NCBI RefSeq assembly: GCF_001949145.1
Contig: NW_019091494.1
Coordinates: 474,834 to 538,833, forward strand
DNA: 64,000 nt
Direction of reading: 5' to 3'
Origin: Acanthaster planci
Lineage: Eukaryota > Echinodermata > Asteroidea > Valvatida > Acanthasteridae
Shown: positions 1 to 12,476 of the stretch, one piece after another
Layout of the letters: every line of letters begins with the position of its first letter
Numbering within the stretch: the first letter of the stretch is position 1
Notes under the pieces: model-generated
Databases searched by the model: none
Told to the model about the DNA's origin: nothing
The model's input: only the letters and a program-made list of their open reading frames with translations
Translations under genes and position numbers: made by a program

Positions 1-610
1 TGTTGGTGATTCAGTGGCCCTCAAGTCCAGACACCTACGCAGCGTGGTGGACTATCCCCCAGCTAAACTCACCAAGCTGGGATGGATCAACATATGCCTC
101 GATATATCGAGGGGACTTCACGCTTTGCATCAAGCTGGATGGTCACATAATGACCTTCACACTCGCAACATCATGGTATGGCGAGACCCAAGCAACAAGT
201 CGGACGGAAACTGGGGTGCCAAGATAATTGACTTGGGGATGGCTACGAGGATAGACAACCCACCTCCTCCCTTCCAGTACAGCATTGAGGAAAAGGCAAA
301 CTGTTACAGGAACTGTATGCAACTAGCTCCAGAGCTGATTGAGGGCACCTGTCAGTACGGAGTCCAAACGGACGTCTACAGTTTGGGTTACGTATTCAGC
401 GTCGTCTCCTTCCAAAAGCCAGAACTGGGGGTGGTCGACTCCATTTATTGTCAGTGTCGTCGAGTGCCGAAGGATCGGCCAACGATGGAATCAATTGTCC
501 ATGATTTGGAGAGACTCCGCTGTGATGTAGTGAAAGAGGCTATGGCAGATATCCGAAAAAGGCTGAATAGGTTATCGAAGTTGGCCCAGGCAGCAAAATG
601 TCGTAATTGA
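1..610 (+). CDS. Protein kinase, C-terminal part of the catalytic domain (5' end outside window)
   Basis: The frame is open from the first base (codons begin at position 2) and ends with TGA at 608-610. The translation carries the C-lobe of a protein kinase: a catalytic loop HNDLHTRNIMV, a DLG motif in place of DFG, an APE-type motif (LAPEL), a DVYSLGYVF helix-F segment, and the conserved RP pair late in the domain (KDRPTME). About 200 residues are visible; the N-lobe, with the glycine loop and the VAIK lysine, is upstream of the window. The HRD arginine is replaced by Asn, and the usual Lys/Ala of the loop by His. HND-type kinases of this kind are, as I recall, common as large lineage-specific families in marine invertebrates. 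The catalytic Asp and the metal-binding Asp are both kept, so activity is plausible. Substrate and pathway cannot be told. A poly(A) signal follows at 696. Confidence 0.85.
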   Translation, partial: VGDSVALKSRHLRSVVDYPPAKLTKLGWINICLDISRGLHALHQAGWSHNDLHTRNIMVWRDPSNKSDGNWGAKIIDLGMATRIDNPPPPFQYSIEEKANCYRNCMQLAPELIEGTCQYGVQTDVYSLGYVFSVVSFQKPELGVVDSIYCQCRRVPKDRPTMESIVHDLERLRCDVVKEAMADIRKRLNRLSKLAQAAKCRN

Positions 611-695
611 TAAAATGTAAGGCTGCAAACCCTAAAGCAATAATCAAAATAGAATAAGGAATCAGTATTACTTCCAAAACTTGCAAAAAGCATTG

Positions 696-705
696 AATAA
701 ATAAA
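696..705 (+). terminator. Poly(A) signal of the kinase gene
   Basis: Two overlapping AATAAA hexamers lie about 86 bases after the kinase stop codon, a suitable distance for the end of a short 3' UTR. Confidence 0.6.
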
Positions 706-1924
706 AGTTAGGGCCTAATTAAAAATACCCTGATCTATTCATACAATAGCACTGTTATAATCATGGCAAGAATGTTAATAATGTGGAAAATGTGTTCTAG
801 AAACGGATATTCATATCGAAGCTGGTATCTGCAAGGTGCAGAGTAAGTTCTTCTTGATTAGGCTACTGTTTTCATCGTCCCAAAACCTATGACGTTATTG
901 GAGATATCGTGTTATGAACGAAATTCTGACTTCCTGCTGTACCTTTCCCTTTGTCTCTCAACCGACACAGCAGTTTTTATAAGCTGTTTTACGATGTCGT
1001 CCTAAAATTCGTAGATATTTAAAATTATTCCGAAGTTTTACTTCTAACGCCAAGTTATGGTCAGATACAAACAGCTACTTGAATTTAACAATTTCAATTA
1101 TTCGAGTTTTTAAGAAAACAAAAAAAAATGAGTTAGGAGGTATTTAAATGGGCCTGGATTTAAAAAAAATGATTACAACTCTACATCTGTATTTAAACCG
1201 AGTTTTTAGATTTTTTGCATGTAGTGTACAAAATAATCCCGGTAGAGAAATCTATAATCTGTAAACTTTAATCAATATTGATGGTAAATGTACAAGTTCC
1301 AAGACAGTGTAAAAAATAAAGGCAAATATCGAATATTTGGAGAGCAAACATTTTAGTGCAATCTCATACAAGAATTGGTCTGTGTCATAATGAGCGCTAT
1401 CACTTTTTATCACGCAGAAGGTATCAGGGCTGATCCAGGAACTTCTCCAGGGGGGTGGGGACTTCAGGCTGGAAATTATCTTTGTCTCTTTTTGCGGATA
1501 AGCGTAAACAATGATGAAACATACATGACCTACATTGTTTACAGACGTATTGGTGCACATTAGCTTTTACTGTTAAAATCATTTCCCCCCTTCCCCCTCT
1601 CTTTTTTTGTCTCAGAGCAGGGGTTCGACCCCCCGTATCCTGGTAACAAAACAGGGGCAAAAGGGGGTAATCAAATAACATGCAAAAATACTGAATGTTA
1701 TTGGCCGCTATGTATTGCGTTACTGGTGGGTAGGGCTATCCTTCAGTATATTATCGGCGTATAATATAAGTGGCACCTTTAAAGTTTCTGTTTTCCATGC
1801 TTGCGCCGCGGCATCGTTGTCTTTTATCATACTTTGATTTGTATTGATTGCTTGCCCCGGTGGGGGCGCTAAACAGCTCTGATGGATGGCCAGCTCGTTG
1901 ACATGTGGACCCTGCAAAGCTGAA
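706..1924. other. Intergenic region between the kinase gene and PCID2
   Basis: No coding segment was seen. The region is AT-rich to about 1600, then contains a short C-rich stretch (about 1580-1640). The last 100 bases before the PCID2 start are GC-richer and contain a GGGGGCGCTA element, described separately. The PCID2 promoter and 5' UTR should be in the final few hundred bases; no TATA box was recognised. Confidence 0.5.
1853..1871 (+). promoter_or_regulatory. GGGGGCGCTA element upstream of PCID2 (CTCF-like)
   Basis: The segment TGCCCCGGTGGGGGCGCTA ends 53 bases before the PCID2 start codon. Its right half matches the core of the bilaterian CTCF motif; its left half matches only in part. 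Similar GGCGCT cores lie near the start of SPRYD7 (22961) and in the candidate LRR-gene promoter (48606). Factor binding is inference. Confidence 0.3.
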
Positions 1925-4900
1925 ATGGCGCACTCAAGTTTAAATCAATACCTGCAGCAGGTTTGGCCTTTTGATAACTGTTTGCTTTGCCACATTTTTG
2001 TATGGAGGTTTAGAATAACTCCTCATGAAACGAAATTAACGTCAAATTGCGTTTGTTAGTGGCAAGTAAATAGGCCTATTGAGTTACAGTGTAGATGGGA
2101 ACGAGATTTACCAGTTTCCGGACATACATGTAGACTAACATTATCATTGCTCGGCAAGACATGTAGCCTACATGTATGTATGTAGGCCTACTTGTGCATT
2201 CCCAGTCCTAAACCCAAATTTGGAACAGGGAGGGGACTTTGCAGAAAAGGTTTCTTGAAAGAGTTCCACATATACGGACATTACCTGATCACTTCATTGG
2301 CACCATGTGCACTGCAATTTTAAGTCTGTAGCCTAGCTTAGCTAGGCCTTCATGTAAGTGTTTTCGGCGACGACATGTTCGAAGTAAATGATTCAACATT
2401 TTCACTGCTAAATTTGACTTCTTGGGGCATGTTATCACTTTCTGCAATTCTGGTAGGCCTAGCTTATTAATAAACCGCTGCAAGGGAAAAAAGTGATTGG
2501 ATCTCTATTATTCTTACCATTTATCAAACCATACATCATACATGTATCTTGGGTTACCCCCGTGGGGTCCGACGTATGTCTGCTCCACTCCCATGCGGAG
2601 CGGACGTCTGACCCCACAGATCTTGGGGTAATCTTGGGTGTCTGTCATGAATAACAATTTAAAATTTCAAACACAGAAACTGTTACATTTGTGAAAAGTT
2701 CACTTGAGTAGTGATGTATGAGAAATATGGGGCTGATATGGGGCTGTTTCATAAAGTCCCCACTAGCATTGAGCTAGGGGATTGAGGTAGTCCAGTAGAC
2801 TCCCCCTAGTATTGGGCTGTGACCACAATGATTGCTTACATGTAGGGTTTAGTCCCCAAACTTGCCAGAAGTTAACCTGGTGCTGTGTTCTGGGATGTCA
2901 CCTATGTTAACATACTCCAGACCTTGTGAACAGTCCCAGAAATGTGACCCGCGAAAAAGGAAAGCATGCTTTCCATCAGACTAGGCATGCTAGGAGTAGG
3001 CAGGTTCGTGCACATGTAATCGTACATGTTGGCCCTATTCAAGGTTCTGTATGCACACTCGGGATAAAAGTTGATGGAAACATTTTCTGTGTGCACAGTG
3101 TGATCTGAGAGTAATGTGTGTGTACGACATTTTTGTGTGCTCTGAGTCGGCCCACGTGTATGGTGCGAATGCAGCCATCAGTTTTTGAATGTTCATCAGG
3201 GTCATTCCTGCATGTACATGTATGGTAACCTTGCAAATCAGAGATAGCTATTACTTAACACTTTCAGCATGTATGAACTGATAAATTCCTTTGCATATTG
3301 TGTTTAAACTAGTGTACATTTCTTTGCCCACAGCTTGAAAATGCCCTCAACAGGAGAGATGGCCCAACAGCAGCGGTAGGTTGAAATAGAAACAAATGCT
3401 TGCATTTGCACCGAGATCTCAATGACAGAATACAGTGTATTCAGATCTCTGTGAGGCATTCCTGGGGATTTGTACAAACAGAGGTACAAAATAAGGAACT
3501 TCAAGATCGGGGCAACCATCCTGAACCCAACAAGGTTATGCGGGATTTCAATGGTACCTAGGGGGTTAGGGTGAACCCTAGCTCCCTAGGGTGTGTGCAA
3601 AATCATATTAAAATTGGAGGATTCAGGACTGTTAGGGTTTAAAAGAAAGAAGTGTTGGGAGGGCTGATGGACTGAAAATGCTGTCCCCTGCCCGAGTCTC
3701 CAGCAGCAGAAATAATTCTATTACCTGCCACGGGTTTGATGTATGTGCACATGATGCCCAAGAAGTCTAGTGGTCACAACGTTTGTTGGACTTGATCTCT
3801 GTACACAGCCTGTTATTTTACTAATGTAGCAAATACAGGTATATATTGCTCTTTTCCAAGTGAATTTCAATGCATTTGTGGGATTTGGCTGTTTTTGAAA
3901 GTTGCCCCAAATATATGTATCTTGCTTATCAATTTTCCAGTTTTTGGCCATCAGTATAAATGAAATACTATAAGAAAACAAGTTCTGCATGATGTATAGA
4001 ATAAGCTTTCAATTGTATTGTTTTCTATATTCCAAATAAGTCCAAAACATTGTTCCACCGTTCTGCCTTTTGGTTTGGCTGTATCGAATTATAAACCGTC
4101 AGATTATAATTTCAACTTTGCATGGTGTACATCATTGTCTACATTAAAGGGCCTCTTTTTGTTGCCTTTTTTCCCACATAAAAGGAACTGTTGTCTTTTA
4201 AGCATCCCCACATTGCCAACCCAAAGTTACAGCGACTGGAGAGTCCAGAGAGCCAGTGTGAGCAGTGGTTCGACCAGCCCTACGATGAGATGATTGCTGC
4301 ACATTTGAAGTGAGTTACAAGGCTATTATTTGGAGACCCTAAGACTTCTTGTAATTTGTGACATCTTCATCTGTCAAAGTGAGGTACAAGAGTACCGACA
4401 TGGGCGTCAGTCTCTTTTCAAAAGTGGGTGGGGGGCATACCTTCGATCAGAACATTTAGAACTCATGTTAGTGTAAAGGGCAAAGCTCTATTAAACAGCA
4501 TGGGTTCCGGGGCCCACTTAACGCCTCAGGAAATTTGGATTCTAGATGCATTGTGGTGCGATCTTAGGCCATTTCTGACCCTTTTAACTAATTTTTTAGC
4601 AAATCCACTTTCAAGATTTATTTCATTTTCCAAATAATTTTTATATGAAATATAAATCAACTGTAGGGAAGAAAGTAGAGAAGAGATAAGTGATATGATA
4701 CCCCCTACTTGTCCCCCACTGATTGACCCCCCATGGTCATCAAAAACAGAGTGCTTTGTGGCATTCCTGATGTGCACTGACCTTTAGTCTAACTGTTGGA
4801 TTTGGCAGTGTGCTGGAAAAGTCTGTTGTTACAAAACACGAGAATATACTTTCCGTCTGCTTGGTGTAGCTACCTTCATGTAGTTTGACTGTTTCATTTG

Positions 4901-7900
4901 CCTGATGGTTGTGTTTCAGATGTATCCAGTGTGTTGCCAACCATGACTTCGTGGAAGCCTATGCCTACCAGTCCGTAGTTGTGCAGTATCCTTACACATG
5001 AGCGTGTATGGACTGGCCAGCATTATTCACGCATTTGGAAAACATCACTTGAAAGACTTACCATTTTCGATTGAAACCTTCTAAATCTTTTTTTTTCAAG
5101 TGTCTATATCTAATTCTGTGAATTTTAAAGGATCAGGAAACCGTCCTTAGGAAGAATTAGAAATAAGTTTGTATAAAATTATTCTTAGTTTATTTGCTCA
5201 AATGCAATCATTATTGGGAAAAAGAGAAGCTTAGGTTTCATTATGACAGTTTTCAGCAAATGCATGCATGATGAGTGCAGTTTTATCACAGTAGATACGT
5301 TAACTTTAACCTAATCGTCAGATCATTTAACAAAATATTCCAGAGCCACAAAGATGAGAACTGGTAAGCTATGAACATTTTGTTTCTTATGCTCATTTGT
5401 GCTCATAATTCACAGTTATCTTGAAGCTCAAGGGATTAGAATTACTGTTAGAATTAAATAATTTAATTTGGTTGATGACGACCAAAATTATATTTTTCCG
5501 TGAATGTTCTTCAAGTCATATGCAAACCGCAGCCTTAGCTTTGACCTGGCAATTTTGAATGTGCATCATTTGCAGGGCTCTACCGATCATGTATGGAGTC
5601 ACTCTTGACCTGAGGTTATTTGCCAACAGCGTGAGTATGCTCAAAACTGTCGTTTTTTAGGGTTTTCTTTGCATGGAATAACAAAATTAGAGGCCTGTGT
5701 AATGAACAGGCCACACTTTGTTTACGTGTGCACTTTCTATGGAGTCAGTGGAGGCTCGCGGTCATGAACTCCATGGGAAAGATGTGGCATCGTCGGTACA
5801 CAGGCCTGTTGACGATGTCAATGTGCATGTGGGGCAGTCAGTTGATGTTTCAGTCAGCACATCCTCAGAGATCCTTGAACAGCCTCTTTGGTGATGACAG
5901 GGTAGGTTAATGAGGGCATTACAAACTCAAAGCTGTTGCACACCAGGCAATAGGGGTCCACCTGGGAGGGGAAGAGCGCAGTGTCAGTGAGCGGAAGGCC
6001 TCAGACACTGCAGTGTCAGAACAGGTGTTCTGTTTCCAGTGGGACCAGTGGAGGCAGGCTACATACACTGTGCCTTTGGGTTTTGCCAGATAATCCTTAA
6101 CCAAAATGTACGTGCTGTAGAATTACTTAAATGGCATAAGTGCCTGTCCTGGATGATGTGCATCAGCAGAAATGTAAACATGCAGCGTGAAGTTCTGCCT
6201 AAACCATTGCTAGTGCTTGCTACCACATTAAGCATGTGGAAGATAGAGAGCATGATTACTATACATGTAAGCGATGCTGTTTAAATCATGCCAAAATCTC
6301 ACAGTGCTGTTGTAATGGGCAGCAAATAACCAGCATCAAGGATGTAGGATGACAGAAGAACCATGTTGTAATAGTTTGTGGCCTTCTCTGTATCTACTAC
6401 ATCAAGTGCCTTGGAATGGGTTGTAAGCTGTGTGGTCGGTCTGATTGTTGTTCCCTTCAGGCCGATGCGCAACTTGCCAAGAGAGGCAAGGGCAAACCGG
6501 GGGAGAAACTGGAGAAAGCAGCCGACACCCTGATGGGGTGCTTCAGAATATGCGCAGCCGACAGGTAAATAAACAGATCTGTAAAGCAGATGGGGGCGTT
6601 CACTATGGAAAAGTTTCAGCTAGTGTTTGCCTTCCAGAGACTCTTTTAAGTTTCACGGTTGATAATCCACACCTGTGATTTCTGCCATCAATCACATCAT
6701 CCTTATGCATTTTATGCAGTACAAGATTAAGAATCTGGTTTTCAGCCCTTGTTGTTTAAATTCATTACTTTTTACGGAAACAATTCAGATATTATGTGGA
6801 TCTGAGAATGCAGGCTTTGGATCTTGGACGTGATGAGTAGGCATTGGAGTATTTGGAAAAAGAGGAAGCTATAAAAGTATTAAAAGGGTCCAAGACTGTT
6901 CCCAAGGTGCATGTGTCATCCAGTCTGTCAACAAATTAAGCCTTGGTGCTTTGGCTCAAAAGTAAATCTCTTTGTATTCTGTCTTTTAGTCGAGCAGCAG
7001 TTGAAGACTCTAAAAAGTGGGGGATGCTCTACCTGGTGAATCAACTCTTCAAAATTTACTTCAAGGTATAACGGTAATCTATACATTTGGGTGTGCTAGG
7101 TGATGTTGCACCCTGGTATCTTATACCCTTGGGAATATCATGGTTAAAATGAACTGCGGATCAAAACAGTAGAACCTTGATGGCCATGTATGCATATTGC
7201 TACAAGAGATACAAATAAAAACCATGGGATGAAATGAATATTTCAGGGATTTTTTATTTTGGCTTGTAAAACAAAGGCAAACACCTCGCCCTCAAATCCA
7301 AACATTGCTTATTTCATCAGAAATAATATAACCTCTTGGAATTTGCACTCATTTCAAGTGGGATGCGTGAAAACCTGGCTGTTCCCAAATCGGAACTTTT
7401 GCCTGTGGAAGTACCAGTGACATTAGGAAACGTTGGAAACGCTGTTTTTTCAGTTCATAATGTATGATGTTCTTTCCAAAAAGAACAGGAATGTTCAAAG
7501 TTTGGAAATGCTTTCAATGTCATCGTTGATAAAAGAACTTGAAATAGAAGATCATAATCTGGCATACATGTACCAGTGGCCGCGGTAAGCAATTGCTTTG
7601 AAAAGGTCACCTTCCACTTCAGTCTTAAGTTCCATATCCATCAGTCTTCTAAAGTTAACCACTTCGCGCTGGGTTCAATTAAAATGGCCTTGCAGAAATA
7701 CGGGCATTTTTCATGAATTTTACATTTCAAAATTCTTCAGAAATTTAATACTTCATTTACTGGACGTTTACACCCACTCAAATGACTGTCTGGTGGCTAC
7801 TCTAATTTGAGAGGCAACATCTATTGGCGCCCATATATTTCAGCTAGGTCTGCTGCCTAAAGAGAGCCCCGATTGTGCGGTGTTGTGTAATTTTCTGTTG

Positions 7901-10900
7901 TTCTCGAAACTAGAGCAGTTTGCTACTGGTGTCTTTTTCAATGGGGCCATTTTAGCGTGCAGCAGTATTGTGTTGCTCAGCACTTCAGCGCTGGAGAGCT
8001 TTCGTCCGTGGTTGTAATCCTTCAAATTGGATGCCACAAATAGTGGCATAGTGTGTCAAAAAAAGGACAGATTACCTCCGCTATTGACAACTAAAAAAAT
8101 GTTCTTCAAGTCCCAGCAGCTTGGTCTTTTGTTCAGAGTGCGGTCTTTTGTTACTAGACCTGGCTCCTTTGTCTGATTTCAGGCTCCCAAACATAAGGTA
8201 CCGGATACCAGGTCCCCTGGCAGGAAGTGGTTGACAAGTATGGTTTCTTCAACATTTACGTTCAGTGCCTTCCGTGCCCAGATGCACTGAAAAACCTCAT
8301 GGGTGCGTTAGAGCAAGCAACTCATGTTAACACGAGTATGCTCCTGAGTACTCGAACGGCTGAAGTACGACCCGAAGGTTAGCGAGAGCATACTGTCGCT
8401 AGAGGGGGAGTATACTCCTGTACACAAGTATAATGCACACGCATCCTACTCGTGTTAACAGGAGTAACGGCACGAACGCACCCTATAAGTGAAGACCATT
8501 GTTATTCTCAGACAAGAAATGCCTACTTGAATCATCAGTATTAAAGAATTTGATAAACACTGTTGAATGCATTCTCGTTGGTGCCAACTCGTAAACCTTG
8601 TAATGCACAAGTTACGAAAAAAACCCCAAACAAGTTGTGCCCTTGGCACGCTAGCTACAGGTCATTACTTAATACTTCACCAGGTGGCCATAGGGCAGAC
8701 AGAAAGGAATGAATTTCTGAGTAAAACGAGAGTTGGTACCCACCTGTTACTTTTTCCCTCTCTATTAAATAACCAGACCAACAATCTTCAGCTTTGTAAG
8801 CCGCTGATCCGAGCCATCGACAGCTCCAGTCTCAAGGACCAGTTCAGCATCTCCCAGCGGGTCACGTACAGGTACTACGTAGGCAGGAAAGCCATGTTTG
8901 ACAGTGACTTCAAGAGCGGTGAGTTCACGGAAGCATGGGGTTGTTTGTATAGTTGATACGGTATCTGATAACCACCGTGGCTGGCTTTGCGTACGCGTAC
9001 ATGTGCAGGCTTAAATGTTAAACCTCTCTGTGTGAGAGTTACTTGAAACCGACCCACTGTGATGTTCTTTACGCTAATACACGTATGTATCGATACTGAC
9101 ATTGGTGTACAGTTGTGTACTATTTCGATTTTGTGGTGTTGGGTGCAAATTATCTGAATGAAAGTCAACTTTGAGTGAATTGTTGAACAGTGTTCATCAA
9201 CGCCATTGAGCTTCCTTCTTGCTTCCTTCTTATTTCATGTGCAGCTGAAGACTTCTTAACCTTTGCATTCCAGCGATGCCATGGAGCGAGCAGACAAAAC
9301 AAAAGGCTCATCCTGATCTACCTCCTTCCCGTCAAAATGCTTCTGGTAAGCACCAAAGCTAGCTCTACCCCTGACCTTAATCTTGGATCCATTTGCAAAG
9401 CATCAATTTCATTTCTTTAAATCACCCTGATGCCAGCTCCATTTTAAAAATGTTATGCCAAAATAAATGCATTTCTCACTTTGTTGATATTGCTTTGATT
9501 TTGATGAAAAACGGACCAGAATATGTAAAGTTTAATAGTCAACCTTTAATTGCTGTTGAGCCGTGAACTGCCTCTTAATTACAAAGACCTTGATGTACAA
9601 AAACTGCCTGCATACTTCTTTGCACGAGGCATATTAAAGTAACATTTGTTGACATTTGCATTTCAAATACACAAATTGCCTCCTACTATATTTGTGATAC
9701 CACATTTGCTTCTGGAGTAGTTAAGAATTACGGGCTCATTTAAGTCTTTGTGAAATTTGCACAAAGAAAGCCTTACTGCAAGAAATAGCAAGGCTGTAGT
9801 GCCCAGCTACAGCCATTTGCTAAAGTTTAAGTCCACCTGGAATTTTATTGGGATTTCTGTCAATGGGACTGCATTACATTGCCTCATTGAATGATTACCT
9901 AATATGTTTTCACAGAGGTGCATAACATCCGTGTAGTTCTATATACCCATTTGAATGAGATTCTTTGCAAAGGCAAGTCTTGTATGGCATTTTGTCGGTA
10001 TGAAAGCATGGGTGTTCAGAAATAAACGAGGGCACACTAAATATTAGACTGTTATCATTTCAAATCATGGAAATATAGTCGAATAGCTGTTTAACCAAGA
10101 TACTGAGATTACACATTGAAAAAAACATAAGTTGCCATGATTGCTAGGTTTAAGTTTGGTTTTTCTTCAGGTTAATGCATTTTGTATAGGTGGTCCTAAA
10201 CTTGTGCACATGACCTGTATGGCAGTGGGTCCTTCAAACTGCTCCTGCTCTATGTTAACACAGAGGCAGTGCATTTCATTTCACCAAGGGTCAGAGAACA
10301 GGCCATATGCCATTTCTTGTCGCACCCATCACAGGGTCAAATGCCAAAGATCGAGCTCCTTCAAAAGTACGACCTAATGCAGTTTGCGGATGTGGCCCGG
10401 GCCGTTATCCAGGGCGACCTGAAACTCCTCAACAGTGCCATCGAGACTCACGAAGCGTTCTTCGCCAAGTGTGGTGTCTACCTCATTGTCGACAAGCTGA
10501 AAATCATCACCTACCGCAACCTGTTCAAGAAAGTGTGAGTTAGCCCTTTAGTTTCATAGTGCTGTCATTTTCATGTTTCATACACCTGCAACTACCCATC
10601 AAAATAAAGTCATCTACAGTGTAGAGCTCTAGTACTCGTAAGTACCCAATGACCTGTACTCAACCGCATTGAGGTGTTTGTAGTGCCTTACAAACAGAGC
10701 CTCCACACTTTTGAAATCCCCTTAGTATAAAGTATTTAACAATTGTTGGCTGCTGTCATGTGAGATGCTGTGCTTTGTAAACTAGACAGAGAGTTGTGCC
10801 AGCTCGTCAAAAAGGTTGACATGTCTTACTCTGCCAAAATATAATTTGCTCCGTGATAGGGCAGTGGACCCTATATACACATCCACCAACACCTGTGGTG

Positions 10901-12476
10901 GACCTGCTTCTGAAGGTTACATAACATGTAGAAATACGTACATGTATGTAGTTTTTATGGTCTTTGTTTATGAGGTGGCCATTTTGGATCATGTTCCCCA
11001 TATCCACTCTATTTATCCAACACTCTGAAATGGTATGGAGGCTGATTACTTTTCACTTTGAAAAATAATTTTCCCTCGGACAATAAAAGTGACGTGACTT
11101 TAATATTTATCTGTAATTTGGGACTGTCAGAGCGTGTCTTTGTTCCCACACATATCTATTGTTTAGAAAATGTTTATAAGGATCGCTGTGCTCTCGATTC
11201 AAGGTGACTGACTCAAGAATAAGGCCATGACTCAAGTTGCGGGTTGAACAAAGTGCCAATGAAGAAAGCAGCATTATGAACACTGCTAGCCCTTACAGTT
11301 CTCAATCAACCAACTTTTATGTGATCGTTCACTCAACCTAATAAAACTGGACGTTTCTGGTTAAATGATGTACACATCTTTGCCCGCTGTAGATACATGC
11401 TCACTAAGTCATTCCAGCTCAGCATCGACAGGTTTGTCGTGGTGCTGACCTACCTAGAAATTGAAGATGTAGACTCCGCCGAAGTGGAGTGCATTCTGGC
11501 TAATCTTATCTACCAGGTGAGTCAAAGAAAGAACACAGGGTTTTAAGTTGGCATAGAAGAGATAATAACATATTGGCATGTGACTTTCAGGAATGCATGA
11601 TTGCACAAGAAGTAATAGTTATCGGTACATGGAGTTGCTTTATAGGGCTGTACCGAATATTCAAATATTCGATTTAATCGTGAATATTTGATTATTTTTA
11701 TGCAACAACAAAAAAAGTCCAGGTTGTTGTTGCATAATTATTATTTTCGAATTTGAATATTTGAATGCAAATTCATGAAAAAAGAAGGGAGAATTTTCTT
11801 TTTTAAATGAGAAAATCTTGCAATGGAGGCTTGATTGAAGCAGATTCCAGACCCTTGAAGGCACCTGATTTGCCCAAAAGTTCAACATAGAATCCATCCT
11901 GGAATATGGAAATAGCATTTTAACAAAAAAATGAATGCACCAAGATAATAGTCTTTGTAATAATGATGTATTGATGCAAACTTTGTTGAAATAAATACAT
12001 GTGTGACGAAACCTTCATGAGAGTATTTTAACTCGAAATAGAAGTGAGAAGGTATTATAGTTATTATAATGTGACTTTGTGGGCATTATTGCTACTGATT
12101 TTGTATATGGTTTGTTCATCAACGATCTGCCGACTGGTGACTTTTTTTGGCTGCTTGTTGCTATAATTTACCCAACGTTTTGCTGTTTGCTTCTGAAACC
12201 GTGCATGAAAAAGGAATGATCTGAGAAAAATAAAAATGCCTCTATATTGCTTTGATCACTTAAACTTTCATCGTAAAAGTGATTGCTTTGGATTTATATT
12301 TCTGAAATGTAATGAATTTTTGTTTGGGGAATCAACGAGTATTTGAAATCTTTGTGTGTATTTGTGATGTTTTCTGCTTACAGGGTTACATCAAGGGTTA
12401 TATCTCCCATCAGCACCAGAAGTTGGTTGTGAGTAAACAGAACCCCTTCCCTCCGCTGGCCTCCTTCCTTTGCTGA
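1925..12476 (+). CDS. PCID2: PCI domain-containing protein 2 (13 exons)
   Basis: PCID2 is the metazoan Thp1-like PCI protein of the TREX-2 complex, which links transcription to mRNA export at nuclear pores. Exons by splice sites and phase: 1925-1960, 3334-3375, 4185-4309, 4920-4985, 5322-5363, 5576-5630, 6461-6564, 6990-7065, 8777-8918, 9245-9345, 10335-10534, 11393-11516, 12384-12476. They sum to 1206 bases, 401 residues plus stop; the human protein is 399. Recognised blocks include the start [59 protein letters not shown]-type sequence (here [14 protein letters not shown]) and the C-terminal [19 protein letters not shown]. The PCI fold should cover roughly residues 210-390. The start is the first ATG of the conserved N terminus. 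Intron 4 (4986-5321) has U12-type signals; all others are ordinary. Intron 8 holds a small inverted-repeat transposon. Identity is secure because every exon aligns with the vertebrate protein as I know it. Confidence 0.97.
2546..2638. mobile_element. 77-bp hairpin element with 8-bp target duplication
   Basis: Direct repeats ATCTTGGG at 2546-2553 and 2631-2638 flank a 77-base imperfect palindrome whose ends read TTACCCC and GGGGTA and whose arms carry GTGGGGTC and GACCCCAC. An 8-bp duplication fits hAT-type insertion. Related copies are at 22581-22625 and 33621-33660. It lies in PCID2 intron 1. Confidence 0.55.
4986..5321 (+). other. U12-type (minor spliceosome) intron, PCID2 intron 4
   Basis: The donor reads GTATCCTTAC, the U12 5' splice-site consensus. 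A branch-like TAACTTTAAC sits at 5301-5310, placing the branch A about 12 bases before the acceptor at 5321, as U12 introns need. There is no pyrimidine tract. Only this junction gives the conserved residues VVVQ followed by [14 protein letters not shown] across the join. Confidence 0.75.
8301..8483. mobile_element. MITE with about 37-bp terminal inverted repeats
   Basis: The left end GGGTGCGTTAGAGC and the reverse complement of the right end, GGGTGCGTTCGTGC, run on in parallel to a shared TGTTAACACGAGTA about 35 bases in. The 183-bp unit has no coding capacity and sits in PCID2 intron 8. No clear target-site duplication was found, so the superfamily is unassigned. Confidence 0.6.
11517..12383 (+). 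other. PCID2 intron 12, no other feature seen
   Basis: AT-rich intron. It contains a short near-palindromic stretch around 11655-11770, with repeats of ATATTCGAA/TTCGAATAT type and TTGTTGTTGCAT, but no coding segment. Confidence 0.5.

Noticed and set aside
1614-1640. B-box-like GGTTCGACCCC near 1622
   Set aside because: No A box at the right distance upstream and no tRNA fold, so not called as a tRNA or SINE.
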